Source of the DNA: Variovorax paradoxus
GTDB lineage: Bacteria > Pseudomonadota > Gammaproteobacteria > Burkholderiales > Burkholderiaceae_C
DNA: 64,000 nt
Direction of reading: 5' to 3'
Assembly (NCBI RefSeq): GCF_030815855.1
Contig: NZ_JAUSXG010000001.1
Location: forward strand, 3,534,001 to 3,598,000
This document shows, piece by piece, positions 1-7,247 of this stretch (its first letter is position 1; every line of letters begins with the position of its first letter). Position numbers and translations under genes: made by a program. The notes under the pieces are model-generated. The model was not told the DNA's origin, searched no databases, and was given only the letters and a program-made list of their open reading frames with translations.

Positions 1-374
1 TTCAGGTAGATCGTGACGAACTCCATGCCCAGAATCTTTTCGGTGCGCTCCTTGTCGTCCAACCCGCCGATCCAGATCTGCGAGCCGTTCTCGTACTCAA
101 AGATCGTGTCCGTCTTGTTCAGGTGGTACTTAACCCCTGGAAACGCCAGCTTCATGACCTTCGGCAGCGTGTCCATAACAATGGACGCCTTGGCCGCATT
201 GAAGCGGAACCGCAGGATCACATGCCGCGAACCTGGCGACTTCAGCGCTCGCATCACCACGTTGCGCACCAGCAGGAACGTCTTGCCCGACCGACTGCCG
301 CCGAACAGCATGCAATGCGTGGCATCTCCCGCCAGCACCTCCTGTGCAGCGAGCTGCCTGGCCGTCAGCTTCAC
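1..374 (-). CDS. Phage terminase large subunit, N-terminal part (cut by window edge)
   Basis: This is the ATPase motor that packages phage DNA into the prohead. Only the first 124 or so residues are visible. A Walker A motif, GGSRSGKT, sits near residues 25-32, and the last visible residues (FVTIYLN) look like the start of a Walker B strand. The start is taken as GTG at 374, which overlaps the TGA stop of the small subunit (GTGA) and implies coupled translation. The nuclease domain would lie outside the window. The partner directly upstream is a convincing small terminase. Confidence 0.85.
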   Translation of the reverse strand, partial: MKLTARQLAAQEVLAGDATHCMLFGGSRSGKTFLLVRNVVMRALKSPGSRHVILRFRFNAAKASIVMDTLPKVMKLAFPGVKYHLNKTDTIFEYENGSQIWIGGLDDKERTEKILGMEFVTIYL

Positions 375-805
375 AGGCGTTCGTCGAGGGGCGAAGCCGA
401 CACCACAACAGGGCCGCCATTCGCGCCGGTCAGTTCAACCGCCTTCGTCTCGCGCCATTCCTTCGGCTTCCTGTTCTTCAGCCAGAAGATTGCCGCGGTG
501 GTGTCAGGTGGGTAGTACTTGCGGGTTGGCGTCTGCACAATCGCGTTCGCGACCACCCGAATATCCACTTCGTCGTGCTCGTAGCCGTTCGCACGCGCAA
601 ACAGACTGCGCTCCACGCGGTCATCAGCAACATCCTTGCCAGCTTTTAAGGCCTGACAAAACGCCTCGTGCTCCGCTTTCCAACGGTAGAGCGTTCTGAC
701 TTCGATCTCCAGGAAGTCAGCAACTTCCATGTCAGTCGCCCCGAGTTTGCACAGCTTCTCAGCTTGGGCAATGAACTCCTCTTTGAATTTTGTTGGTCGT
801 GCCAT
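371..805 (-). CDS. Phage terminase small subunit
   Basis: The small subunit recognises the packaging site and loads the large subunit. The roughly 144-residue protein starts MARPTKFKEEF and has an N-terminal helix-turn-helix (residues about 10-50: AEKLCKLGATDMEVADFLE, then VRTLYRWK), followed by the region FARANGYEH that is typical of this family. ATG at 805 is preferred because GAGAGG lies five bases upstream; an in-frame start at 835 is possible. It overlaps the large subunit gene by 4 nt. A terminator-like hairpin lies just upstream at 851-881. Confidence 0.85.
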   Translation of the reverse strand: MARPTKFKEEFIAQAEKLCKLGATDMEVADFLEIEVRTLYRWKAEHEAFCQALKAGKDVADDRVERSLFARANGYEHDEVDIRVVANAIVQTPTRKYYPPDTTAAIFWLKNRKPKEWRETKAVELTGANGGPVVVSASPLDERL

Positions 806-850
806 AGCTGCCTCTCGGCCCTTGGAAGCGTCCAAGTACGGTTTGAATGA

Positions 851-881
851 AAGAAGCCCGCCGATCTTTCGAGGGCGGGCT
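851..881 (-). terminator. Intrinsic terminator or attenuator before the terminase genes
   Basis: On the minus strand an 8-bp stem (AGCCCGCC / GGCGGGCT) with an 11-nt loop is followed by TCTTTC. It sits between the gene at 909-1202 and the terminase pair. In lambdoid phages such a site would be overridden by Q-type antitermination; that role is inferred. Confidence 0.6.
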
Positions 882-908
882 AAGGGCTGGTGGTCAGCCT
901 TGGAGAAA

Positions 909-1202
909 TTAGTCGGACGACCCGCCGCCGATACACGGATTGCGGGCGTTCATTGCGTGCGAATCATTGAAACTGCCGCCAGTCGCAGCCGCATGCGCAT
1001 GCGCAGCAACTTGTCGTTGAACGACCTCTTGCCTGGCTTGCTGCGAAGATGCCCCGATTTGCTGTCCGGATGCTTGCTTGACGCCGTTCGGGTCGCCCAT
1101 CACCCAGTAATAGGCGTTCTTGGCTTCTGCCACCGATCCGCTGCAAATCTGCAGACATTGGATGCGGATGACTTGGTCGTTGTTCAGGGTTGGTGTTTCC
1201 AT
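909..1202 (-). CDS. Hypothetical phage protein, 97 aa
   Basis: I do not recognise this protein. It starts METPTLNNDQVIRIQCLQIC, has an N-terminal region with YYWVMGDPNGV, and a C-terminal half rich in Gln and Ala (QQIGASSQQARQEVVQRQ) that probably forms a helix. An AGGA ribosome-binding site precedes the ATG. It sits between the tRNA region and the terminase genes, where lambdoid phages often carry lysis or packaging accessory genes, but no lysis feature such as a membrane segment is visible. Confidence 0.6.
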   Translation of the reverse strand: METPTLNNDQVIRIQCLQICSGSVAEAKNAYYWVMGDPNGVKQASGQQIGASSQQARQEVVQRQVAAHAHAAATGGSFNDSHAMNARNPCIGGGSSD

Positions 1203-1288
1203 GTTAGTTCCTGGTTAGTTAGTTCTGCCCCTCGGGGCCATTCCCGGAGGTTCAGAGCCACAGCGGCCGGGTCCAACAGTGATAGGTA

Positions 1289-1471
1289 CTAGGTCAGCCG
1301 GTCGATCACATCGAGCAGCTTCTTGTTGGCGGTCAGCAGGGTTTGGATGTTCCCGTGCTGAACGTCTACGAGGTCAAGGAGGCTTTGGATCAGCCGCACA
1401 ACCTCGGTGGGCAGGTTGTCCAACTCCTTCTGCAGACTGTTCATGTCTGCGATGAAGGAGGCGGGGTGCAT
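1289..1471 (-). CDS. Small phage protein, probable coiled coil, 60 aa
   Basis: The protein reads MHPASFIADMNSLQKELDN and continues as a heptad-like helix rich in Leu and Ile (VVRLIQSLLDLV, then IQTLLTANKKLLDVIDRLT). ATG at 1471 is chosen over an upstream in-frame start at 1555 because AAGGAAAG lies just before it and the upstream extension is low-complexity. It is the first gene after the tRNA-like pair in the leftward transcript. Function unknown. Confidence 0.55.
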   Translation of the reverse strand: MHPASFIADMNSLQKELDNLPTEVVRLIQSLLDLVDVQHGNIQTLLTANKKLLDVIDRLT

Positions 1472-1643
1472 GGTCTTTCCTTGAGAATGAATGCGGCTGG
1501 CTGCTACGTGCGACTTAGGCCGGGCCCTACTGGAAGGTTCTTTGCCGGCTACCAATTACCTAGGCCAGTTCAGGCCGCAATAGGTGCTGGGCACGAGCCC
1601 GAAGCATGTAGCTATAGGGTGGTGGCTCGGCCCAAACGCGAGA

Positions 1644-1671
1644 AAGCCGCCGAGGCGAACCTGAGCGGCTT
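1644..1671 (-). terminator. Hairpin downstream of the tRNA-like genes
   Basis: Reading leftwards, AAGCCGC and GCGGCTT form a 7-bp stem followed by a few T residues, ten bases after the 3' end of the tRNA-like gene. It could end or process the tRNA transcript. The T tract is short, so the call is tentative. Confidence 0.45.
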
Positions 1672-1680
1672 GAATGTTGA

Positions 1681-1763
1681 TGGAGCAGGCAAGGATTCGA
1701 ACCTTGCGCGATTTCTCGACTGGCCCCGTGGGCGTGTGCCTTACCAGACTAGGCTACTGCTTT
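1681..1763 (-). tRNA. Phage tRNA or tRNA-like gene, anticodon unclear
   Basis: The 3' half is canonical: a T arm with 5-bp stem CAAGG/CCTTG around loop TTCGAAT, then acceptor strand CTGCTCC and discriminator A. A D arm (GCC, loop TAGTCTGGTAA, GGC) follows an acceptor 5' strand of which five of seven bases pair. CCA is not encoded. The anticodon arm is poor: with normal spacing the loop reads CCACGGG, lacks U33 and has only a partial stem, so no isotype is assigned. It may be a real phage tRNA with an unusual arm or a decaying one. Confidence 0.55.
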
Positions 1764-1773
1764 GCCCATCAAG

Positions 1774-1858
1774 TCAGCCCTCCGAGCACGGCAAATGCAA
1801 CGGCCCCTCCGCTCTGCCTTACGGCGCGCGGTGCTCTCCGATTCTGAGCTAAAGGCTG
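1774..1858 (-). tRNA. Second tRNA-like element, degenerate T arm
   Basis: A 7-bp acceptor stem (CAGCCTT with AGGGCTG, one G-T pair) encloses a typical D arm (TTAGCTCAGAATCGGAGAGCA) and a CCGC/GCGG stem whose loop contains GTA. The length of 85 nt would suit a long-variable-arm tRNA such as Tyr, but no T-arm stem or TTCRA loop can be found. It lies 10 bp from the other tRNA-like gene, in the same direction. It is either a degraded tRNA or a non-canonical structured RNA. Confidence 0.33.
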
Positions 1859-1975
1859 GCTTGATGGACCGCTTCCCCTCCCCGCTGACGCCTATGCATC
1901 CTCACGGAAAGTTCGATTTATGCGTCTGCGCGGTCGATTGCGCGCGATCCTACACGATGTTTCTTTCGTGTGCAA

Positions 1976-2359
1976 CTACTTTCTTCGGTTCACGAGCATC
2001 GTCCTGCCGCCATGGACAAGCGCGGCCAGAACCTCGTAGGTCACGGCCAGTTCACGGGCGGCCACTGCCGGCGAGGTCTTCATGACGTAGCTCCACCGAA
2101 TGGCGTCCCGGTTCTTGGCTGGCAGATCGGCCACGGCTTTCTCGATCACATGCCCGTCGAGTTGGTCGAGCGGGTCGCTCAGTTCGGGGGCGTGCCACTG
2201 ACGTCCGTGTGACTTGCCCATCTTCCAGATCGGACCCATCCACTGCGGGCGGCGGACTGAGACGTAGCGCGCCCAGTTCTCCAGCCTCTTGTGAATGGCG
2301 TAGTGCTTCGGGTCCACCAGGTGGAAATCGATCGGTTCGAGTCTTGTTTTCATCAGCAT
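1976..2359 (-). CDS. Q-like / sigma-70 region 4-like late gene regulator
   Basis: In lambdoid phages this position, at the end of the nin-like genes and before tRNAs and terminase, holds the Q antiterminator that switches on late transcription. The 127-residue protein has KRLENWARYVSVRRPQW near residue 25 and a C-terminal helical region (VIEKAVADLPAKNRDAIRWS, then SPAVAARELAVTYEVLAALV) resembling the region 4 HTH of the antiterminator Q family in proteobacterial phages. ATG at 2359 is preferred, with GGAGG five bases upstream; it overlaps the previous gene by 7 nt. The family call rests on motif memory. Confidence 0.6.
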   Translation of the reverse strand: MLMKTRLEPIDFHLVDPKHYAIHKRLENWARYVSVRRPQWMGPIWKMGKSHGRQWHAPELSDPLDQLDGHVIEKAVADLPAKNRDAIRWSYVMKTSPAVAARELAVTYEVLAALVHGGRTMLVNRRK

Positions 2360-2556
2360 GCAGCCCTCCGGCAGTATTCGCAGTGGTGGATGTAGGCTTT
2401 CAGAGGTGCGCCGCAACCCTTGCAATCTGGTGCTGGCTTGGGGCGAGGCAGGAACTGCACGTCGTTGGGGTGACTGACCTGGATGATGCCGCCCGGCCTC
2501 AGATCAATCAGGTCTCTGTTTAGAGGGTTGTGGATAAGCGCGAAGTATTCCCACAT
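2353..2556 (-). CDS. Small zinc-ribbon phage protein, 67 aa
   Basis: The C-terminal half has two CxxC pairs (CKGCGAPLKAYIHHCEYC) that should bind one zinc ion. The N-terminal half (MWEYFALIHNPLNRDLID) is not recognised. Its ATG overlaps the TAA stop of the upstream gene (TAATG) and its end overlaps the start of the Q-like gene, so the three are translationally coupled. A nucleic-acid-binding role is possible but not shown. Confidence 0.65.
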   Translation of the reverse strand: MWEYFALIHNPLNRDLIDLRPGGIIQVSHPNDVQFLPRPKPAPDCKGCGAPLKAYIHHCEYCRRAAC

Positions 2557-2900
2557 TACTTACCCACCTCCAGTAACGATGGGTCGAGGATGGGGAATGG
2601 TTCGTGCTTGAATGGCAGCAGGCCCTCCGTATCGAACGGCTCGCCATTGGCTGCAGCGTTCAGCACATCGAGCCACGCTTCCGGAAGGTTGCACTCGGCC
2701 CCCAGGCCGGCGTAGCAGGTAGCGGCCAGAGCACGCAGACGTTGGACCTCCGCCGCCATGGGGCTGGGGTTCTCCTCGAATGCGACCGCGCCGTCTTCTT
2801 CGCACCGCATCCCCCAGTGAACGCTGTAGGGGCGGTTGCAATGGATACACACTGCGTCCATGTCGATGGATGTGTCGTAGCGGTCCAAAAAGCCGGTCAT
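2556..2900 (-). CDS. Hypothetical phage protein with CxxC motif, 114 aa
   Basis: The protein starts MTGFLDRYDTSIDMDAVCIH and has a CIHC motif near residue 20 and a further Cys near residue 34, which may form a small metal site. The C-terminal half (VQRLRALAATCYAGLGAE) is helical. ATG at 2900 overlaps the stop of ninG by 4 nt; the longer in-frame start at 2975 is unlikely because it would run far into ninG. Function unknown. Confidence 0.6.
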   Translation of the reverse strand: MTGFLDRYDTSIDMDAVCIHCNRPYSVHWGMRCEEDGAVAFEENPSPMAAEVQRLRALAATCYAGLGAECNLPEAWLDVLNAAANGEPFDTEGLLPFKHEPFPILDPSLLEVGK

Positions 2901-3502
2901 GCTTGTTCCTTCCGTAGTTCCTTGAGCTTCTGCACATACATCGCCTTGATGGCGATCAATTCGTCTCGCTCCCACTTGTGGGGCACGTTGCTTGCCTCCA
3001 GGGCTTCAACTGCGGATAGACCGATTCGGGCGATGAGACCAATGCGGTAATCAACGGCTCGCCCGGCCCCGTACCTATTGCAGTGTTTTCGTTGCGCGTG
3101 AGCGTTACGAACGTCGAACCGAAGGTGTGAAGCTGATCCCACGCTTCGGTAATGGCCGCAGTCAAAAGCGCCTCCGACACTGCCCGTTCCAAGAGGCTGT
3201 CCGCAGCAGATACAGGGTTGGTCACGATCTCGCTCCCTTATGAATGCGTTGAAAGCCGTCTGCGCCTCCCTGACGAGGTCGGGGATGCGCTTCTGCTCCA
3301 CCCGCCTCTGCCGATCAATCGCCCTCTCCACCTTCGCAGCCATCCGCGCTTGCTTCTCGGCCTTCCTCTGTGCCTTGGCTTCCTGAGAGTCGGCATAGGC
3401 AGGGATGCATGCGGGGTGGATGCGGCGATGCTGGGCGCGGTCCTCTTCGGAGAACTTCACCTTGCAGTGAGGGCAGGTTGTGCGGAGGCGGGAGAGGGTC
3501 AC
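2897..3502 (-). CDS. ninG: NinG/Rap recombination protein
   Basis: NinG (Rap) is a Holliday-junction nuclease of lambdoid phages that assists Red recombination. The 201-residue protein has an N-terminal zinc finger (CPHC, H-x3-H), a basic coiled coil around residues 35-80, then the family core CICCGQPLG, FDCGHYRSVGSASHLRF and NAHAQRKHCNRY, with the Cys/His residues that bind metal. The start is GTG at 3502, overlapping the TGA of the upstream gene. It lies in a nin-like cluster with ninB, as in lambda. Confidence 0.88.
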   Translation of the reverse strand: MTLSRLRTTCPHCKVKFSEEDRAQHRRIHPACIPAYADSQEAKAQRKAEKQARMAAKVERAIDRQRRVEQKRIPDLVREAQTAFNAFIRERDRDQPCICCGQPLGTGSVGGAFDCGHYRSVGSASHLRFDVRNAHAQRKHCNRYGAGRAVDYRIGLIARIGLSAVEALEASNVPHKWERDELIAIKAMYVQKLKELRKEQA

Positions 3503-3690
3503 GGCAGGAATCCAATCCGCGCCTTGGGTGCCGGTTCGACGGCCTTCCCGGTCACTTCTTTGACGGCCTCGTGAAGCAGCCGGATCGCTTCGTCTTCGTG
3601 CGTCGGGTCGTTTGACACGGCGTGTGCAGCACCAGACATGCCGAGCAGGCTTGGCTCGGGCCAGTAATCGTCGGAGCGGATGATGTTCAT
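3499..3690 (-). CDS. Small hypothetical phage protein, 63 aa
   Basis: The protein starts MNIIRSDDYWPEPSLLGMSG and contains an acidic helix, HEDEAIRLLHEAVKEVTGK. It is joined by 4-nt overlaps to ninB upstream and ninG downstream, which supports translation. I do not recognise the family. Confidence 0.6.
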   Translation of the reverse strand: MNIIRSDDYWPEPSLLGMSGAAHAVSNDPTHEDEAIRLLHEAVKEVTGKAVEPAPKARIGFLP

Positions 3691-4109
3691 TCCTGCCCGT
3701 CCATCGCCGGAACCGGCACGCCATGCATAGCGCAGAACGCCAGCGTGTATTCGATGAGGCTTGCCCCGCGCTTGATGCTCATGAGGGCGGTGCTCTCGCG
3801 GATGTTCACGAACTCGCCTTCGAGGCCGGGGATGATCTCGGCGCCCTCTTGCGTGGCGACGGCATGCCCGGACACGAGCAGCACCTTCCATTGCGCCGCG
3901 GTACGCTTCTTGCCCTGCCACTCAACGCCGGTCTTGGCGACCTCGCCGGCCAGCTTGTGGAAGAAGCGGTTCTGCCCTTCGGTGCGGGTTTCTTCCTTGA
4001 CCGTGAGCCGTAGACGATGCCCAGCCATCAGCAGCGCCTTAGCTTGCATCCATGCGGATTGCATGGCGGTGTGGCCTTGCTGTGCGTTTACGAGGGTGAA
4101 TGTGGTCAT
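3687..4109 (-). CDS. ninB: NinB recombination mediator
   Basis: NinB (lambda Orf) binds single-stranded DNA and helps load the phage recombinase on SSB-coated DNA. The 140-residue length fits the family. Typical segments are TRTEGQNRFFHKLAGEVAK around residues 42-60, VEWQGKKRTAAQWKVLL, a long central strand-rich region, and SLIEYTLAFCAMHGVPVP at the C-terminus. It lies in the leftward early operon with ninG, while the Bet annealing protein is encoded far away in the rightward operon. Confidence 0.87.
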   Translation of the reverse strand: MTTFTLVNAQQGHTAMQSAWMQAKALLMAGHRLRLTVKEETRTEGQNRFFHKLAGEVAKTGVEWQGKKRTAAQWKVLLVSGHAVATQEGAEIIPGLEGEFVNIRESTALMSIKRGASLIEYTLAFCAMHGVPVPAMDGQE

Positions 4110-4300
4110 CCGATCACCTTTTCCCGCTTCGCCACCGTCTCAGCCGGCGCCTGGGCGAACTTGTTGAAGCGGCACACGTTCTCCGACGAGAACGAGCGGC
4201 CCGGGTTTTCGTCGGCGTTGAGAGCGCGGCATTTCCCGTACCCGTAGACGCGCAGGGGCGAGTCCTTGAGGGACCAGTTGGAGCAGTTGAGGCAGTTCAT
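4106..4300 (-). CDS. Small Cys-rich phage protein, 64 aa
   Basis: The protein starts MNCLNCSNWSLKDSPLRVYG. CLNC near the start, with later CRALN and CRFNKF cysteines, suggests a small zinc-binding fold. The start at 4300 overlaps the stop of the upstream gene by 4 nt, and its stop overlaps the ninB start. Similar short proteins are common in nin-like regions; no function can be assigned. Confidence 0.6.
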   Translation of the reverse strand: MNCLNCSNWSLKDSPLRVYGYGKCRALNADENPGRSFSSENVCRFNKFAQAPAETVAKREKVIG

Positions 4301-4467
4301 GGTTTGTAGACCTTCGCCTCGACGCACTCAAAACGGCCGGTGCTTGCCTTGTCGATGCGCGCGCGGGCTTCTTGGCAATCGGTCGGCGAGACGAATCGCT
4401 CGACAACGCGTGCCGGGGCGTAGCTGGTCCCTGATGCGATGAGCAGCCAGAGGGTGATCGTGTTCAT
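4297..4467 (-). CDS. Small hypothetical protein with possible signal peptide, 56 aa
   Basis: The N-terminus MNTITLWLLIASGTSYAPAR has a hydrophobic stretch that may be a signal peptide or short membrane segment. Two cysteines later (CQEAR and FECVEA) could form a disulphide outside the cytoplasm. It is linked to both neighbours by 4-nt overlaps. Family unknown. Confidence 0.5.
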   Translation of the reverse strand: MNTITLWLLIASGTSYAPARVVERFVSPTDCQEARARIDKASTGRFECVEAKVYKP

Positions 4468-4997
4468 GCCATTGCTCCCCATGCAGCCTGAAGCGCCGGC
4501 TGACGTTGGGCGATGCCCAAGATCATCGGGTCATGCTTGAGCGACGCGGCGACGATCTTCTGCACGAGCTGGAGATCAGCGTCTTCCACTTCCCGGCGGC
4601 CTGCGGCGGTGAGCCGATCAACTTGGCGCCTCTCGCGGCGGCGGTCGAGCCTGGCAACGCGGATTGCCTCTCGCTGCTCGTCGGTCATCGGGCGAACTCC
4701 GGGAGAACTCCGGCCGCGGCGTTCGAGTTCGGCCTTTCTTGCAGCAACTGCGGCCTTGGCCTCTACGCGCTGTTTCTCCAGCCGGACAAGTCGCGCCGTG
4801 TGCGACCGCAACCACTCGGCGCCTTCCTTCGTCATCTGGTACGGCGTATCCATGGCTCCGACTGCTTTCCGCTTGCGCAGGGATTGCAGCGCATCGTGGG
4901 TCTGCGCGACGGTGCAGCCGGTACGCTCGGCCATCTGGTTGACGGTGAGCGGCACGCCTTCGGCGAGCATGTTCAAAAGGGCTAGGGCTTGGCTCAT
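4464..4997 (-). CDS. Winged-helix DNA-binding phage protein
   Basis: The 177-residue protein starts MSQALALLNMLAEGVPLTVN. Residues 1-65 look like a winged helix (VNQMAERTGCTVAQTHDALQ, SLRKRKAVGAM, TPYQMTKEG). A long basic coiled coil follows around residues 66-130 (RLEKQRVEAKAAVAARKAEL, then RVARLDRRRERRQ). It lies directly downstream of the helicase gene with a 1-bp gap, so a part in replication or its control is plausible but unproven. The in-frame start at 5087 is rejected because it lies inside the helicase gene. Confidence 0.65.
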   Translation of the reverse strand: MSQALALLNMLAEGVPLTVNQMAERTGCTVAQTHDALQSLRKRKAVGAMDTPYQMTKEGAEWLRSHTARLVRLEKQRVEAKAAVAARKAELERRGRSSPGVRPMTDEQREAIRVARLDRRRERRQVDRLTAAGRREVEDADLQLVQKIVAASLKHDPMILGIAQRQPALQAAWGAMA

Positions 4998-4998
4998 C

Positions 4999-5961
4999 TC
5001 AGTCCTCCGGGTGCAGGTATAGGGACAGCGGGTCTTCGCCGCACACACCGAGGTACTGCATCGAGTCCTTGTGGAACCACAAGCCAATCTTTCCCTCCCA
5101 CTCGCCGTGTCGTTGCTTGTCGCAAATCAGGAGCGCGTCGGGTTCGCCGTCGCTGACTTGCTTGCCGTCATCGCGGGCCTTTTCCTTGATCTTGTTGCGC
5201 CAGACGCTGATGACGTTGTCCACCTGATCGGTGACGGAGCCGGAGCCCTTGTAGTCGTACTTCGTGGGTTTGTGATCCTCGTTCGCCGGCTTCTTGATGT
5301 GGTGGACGAGGTGGATGTGGATGCCGTAGTCGCGGGCAATGGCGGTCAGTTCGTCCACGATCCGCTTCTGGCCGTTGTAGTCGTCCTCTTCAGCAACACA
5401 CTTCATGAGGCTGTCCACAAAGAAGTGCGTGATGCCGCGCTCCTTGGCGCAGTAGCGGACCACGGCGCAGACCTGAGTGGCAGACACAGTGCCCTGCTGG
5501 TCGTACAGCCACAGGCGGCCATTCGTCCAGTCGCGGAACTGCTCGTACAAGTCGATCATCCGGTTTTGCGCTTCTTGGTGTCCACGGAAAGCGGGGTGGT
5601 CCGGGTTCTCGCCAGACCACTGTCGGCCCATGCGCTCAAGCGTCTTCATGGGCTTCATTTCGAAACTGGCGATGCACACCTTCTCGCCTTGCGCACAAAG
5701 GGAAAGCGCGATCTGCCCAGTGACAAGGCTCTTGCCCTGCCCGTTGGCGCCACCCCATACCGTCACCTCGCCCGGTCGGAACTGGACCAGTTGGTGTGTC
5801 TTGCGCCAGGGCATGACGGCGCGCGGCTGGATGACGGGCGACTTGATGCGGGCGATCAGTTCTTCGACCCACAGCGCGGCCGGCTTGACCTTCTGCTTGT
5901 GGTCGGTTTCCTTCTCGTAGCGCTCGAAGTCGATTTCGTCTTCGGTGATGATTTCGGCCAT
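4999..5961 (-). CDS. Phage replicative DNA helicase, DnaB C-terminal type
   Basis: This is a RecA-fold hexameric helicase of the DnaB/Twinkle class, likely acting at the phage fork. The 320-residue protein lacks the DnaB N-terminal domain. Visible motifs are Walker A GGANGQGKS near residue 89, a switch segment IASFEMKPMKTLERMGRQ, Walker B ITHFFVDSLMK, LVHHIKKP (sensor motif), and GSGSVTDQVDNVISVWRN. The initiator at 6298-6999 is encoded two genes upstream, mirroring lambda O and P in position. Whether it needs a host loader cannot be seen. Confidence 0.85.
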   Translation of the reverse strand: MAEIITEDEIDFERYEKETDHKQKVKPAALWVEELIARIKSPVIQPRAVMPWRKTHQLVQFRPGEVTVWGGANGQGKSLVTGQIALSLCAQGEKVCIASFEMKPMKTLERMGRQWSGENPDHPAFRGHQEAQNRMIDLYEQFRDWTNGRLWLYDQQGTVSATQVCAVVRYCAKERGITHFFVDSLMKCVAEEDDYNGQKRIVDELTAIARDYGIHIHLVHHIKKPANEDHKPTKYDYKGSGSVTDQVDNVISVWRNKIKEKARDDGKQVSDGEPDALLICDKQRHGEWEGKIGLWFHKDSMQYLGVCGEDPLSLYLHPED

Positions 5962-5962
5962 G

Positions 5963-6301
5963 TCAGATTCCGTGAGTGAGTAGTTCGATGCCTTGCGGCG
6001 TGTAGATCGAGGTGATGACGCGCTTTGCTTCGGCGTCGATCAGTGCGGCATGGATGCGACGGGCGCGGGCCTCGCCGCGGTCGCCGGCAACATGGACTTC
6101 CAAGCCGATGCAGCACCGGAAGTCCAGCGCTTCTGGGATGTCGTTCGCCGCAACGGACAGCACGGCATGGCGCTGCATATCGGCATAGTTCGGTTCGTCG
6201 TTCCAGTCCCGCTCACGGGTGTCATCGCCATCCGTGACCCAGACGCAGCGCGGCACTCGGCGAGTCCGGCGCATGGCTTGAAGGGCTTCGAGGCCGGTCA
6301 T
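5963..6301 (-). CDS. Hypothetical phage protein between initiator and helicase, 112 aa
   Basis: The protein starts MTGLEALQAMRRTRRVPRCV. It has no motif I recognise; the sequence is mixed alpha/beta and ends with AKRVITSIYTPQGIELL. ATG at 6301 overlaps the initiator stop by 4 nt, and only one base separates its end from the helicase start. Its place between initiator and helicase would suit a helicase loader or adaptor, but it has no Walker motif. Confidence 0.6.
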   Translation of the reverse strand: MTGLEALQAMRRTRRVPRCVWVTDGDDTRERDWNDEPNYADMQRHAVLSVAANDIPEALDFRCCIGLEVHVAGDRGEARARRIHAALIDAEAKRVITSIYTPQGIELLTHGI

Positions 6302-6999
6302 ACGAATGACTCCTGATGCGCGGCCGTAGCGGCTTCTTCGGCGCCTTCCCATCGGCGCTGGTTGAGGTAGACCAGCGGCGCGGGGATGAATTCGCCGCTG
6401 TTCTTCGTCCAGCTCGCCGACAACTTCAGGCTTTCCACATGGGCCAGGATCCCCGCAGCGTCACGCTCAGCGCTCGCCTTTTTCCAAGCGTCCAGGCATT
6501 TGCCCTTGGCTTGTTTCCGGTCAGTGATCGGCCATGCTTTCCAGAAGTCGGCGAAGCCAACCGGAAGGTCATCACGCGATTCGTCGCGTGTATCTCCTTC
6601 CTTTCCCTTCCCTTCCCTTCCTACCTGTGCGTCACTGTCGCGTGGTTGACGCGTCGTGACGCGTGCCTTACGCGTGGTGATCGCGACAGGTTCTGGCAGG
6701 TTTGATTCGCTCTCGCGGGGGTTAATGTGTTGGTGTGCTTTGAAGGTCGGGATAACGCCGTAGCCTTCGCCGTACAACACCACCAGGCCCGAATCGACAA
6801 TCTCCTGGCACATGGCCTGGATGTCGCATGCATCGCCGGGGAAATAGCGCAGCTTGAACGTGAGCGGCTTCCAAGCAAGACGCCCCTCCTTGTCGGCCTC
6901 GCACCAGATTGCGATGTACAGCAAGCGTGTGAGCGGGCTGAGGCTCACAATGTCTTCGCTGGTGAAGAACTCGGGCTTGATCGTGCGGATACGGGCCAC
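6298..6999 (-). CDS. Phage replication initiator, lambda O-like in position
   Basis: The N-terminus MARIRTIKPEFFTSEDIVSL, then SPLTRLLYIAIWCEADKEGR and a stretch to about residue 95, is the conserved winged-helix domain of many siphophage replication proteins. A charged linker (residues 105-145) leads to a C-terminal DnaD/DnaT-like part (FADFWKAWPITDRKQAKGKC). The iterated origin often lies inside such genes; a T-rich, repeat-containing stretch of CCTTCC units at 6597-6622 falls in the linker. The gene follows the CII-like region, as O does in lambda. Confidence 0.75.
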   Translation of the reverse strand: MARIRTIKPEFFTSEDIVSLSPLTRLLYIAIWCEADKEGRLAWKPLTFKLRYFPGDACDIQAMCQEIVDSGLVVLYGEGYGVIPTFKAHQHINPRESESNLPEPVAITTRKARVTTRQPRDSDAQVGREGKGKEGDTRDESRDDLPVGFADFWKAWPITDRKQAKGKCLDAWKKASAERDAAGILAHVESLKLSASWTKNSGEFIPAPLVYLNQRRWEGAEEAATAAHQESFV

Positions 7000-7001
7000 T
7001 G

Positions 7002-7247
7002 CTATATCCCACCCAACCGGATGGCCTGGCGCCGATGAAACGACTTCTCGCCAGCGGCTTGGCCTTCAACCGGGTAGCAGTAGCGGCGTGATTCGGTGCT
7101 GCGGTCGATGCGATGAGGGCGAAGCTGGGCGCCTACGGTGCTGGGGGTGCCGCGCCAGTTGAAGACGCTGGTCTGCGCGGGCTGATGCATCCAGTCTGCG
7201 GTTTCGTCCATGTCTGCGACCATGGAATCGGTGAGTTCAGTGTTCAT
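7002..7247 (-). CDS. Hypothetical phage protein, 81 aa
   Basis: The protein starts MNTELTDSMVADMDETADWM, has an acidic N-terminus and an Arg-rich C-terminus, and no recognised motif. ATG at 7247 overlaps the stop of the CII-like gene, and its stop lies 2 bp before the initiator start. It is kept mainly on this operon context. Confidence 0.5.
   Translation of the reverse strand: MNTELTDSMVADMDETADWMHQPAQTSVFNWRGTPSTVGAQLRPHRIDRSTESRRYCYPVEGQAAGEKSFHRRQAIRLGGI

Noticed and set aside
6597..6622. CCTTCC repeats as the phage replication origin
   Set aside because: The run is short and irregular, without the spaced iterons or AT-rich block of lambda ori; noted only within the initiator gene.
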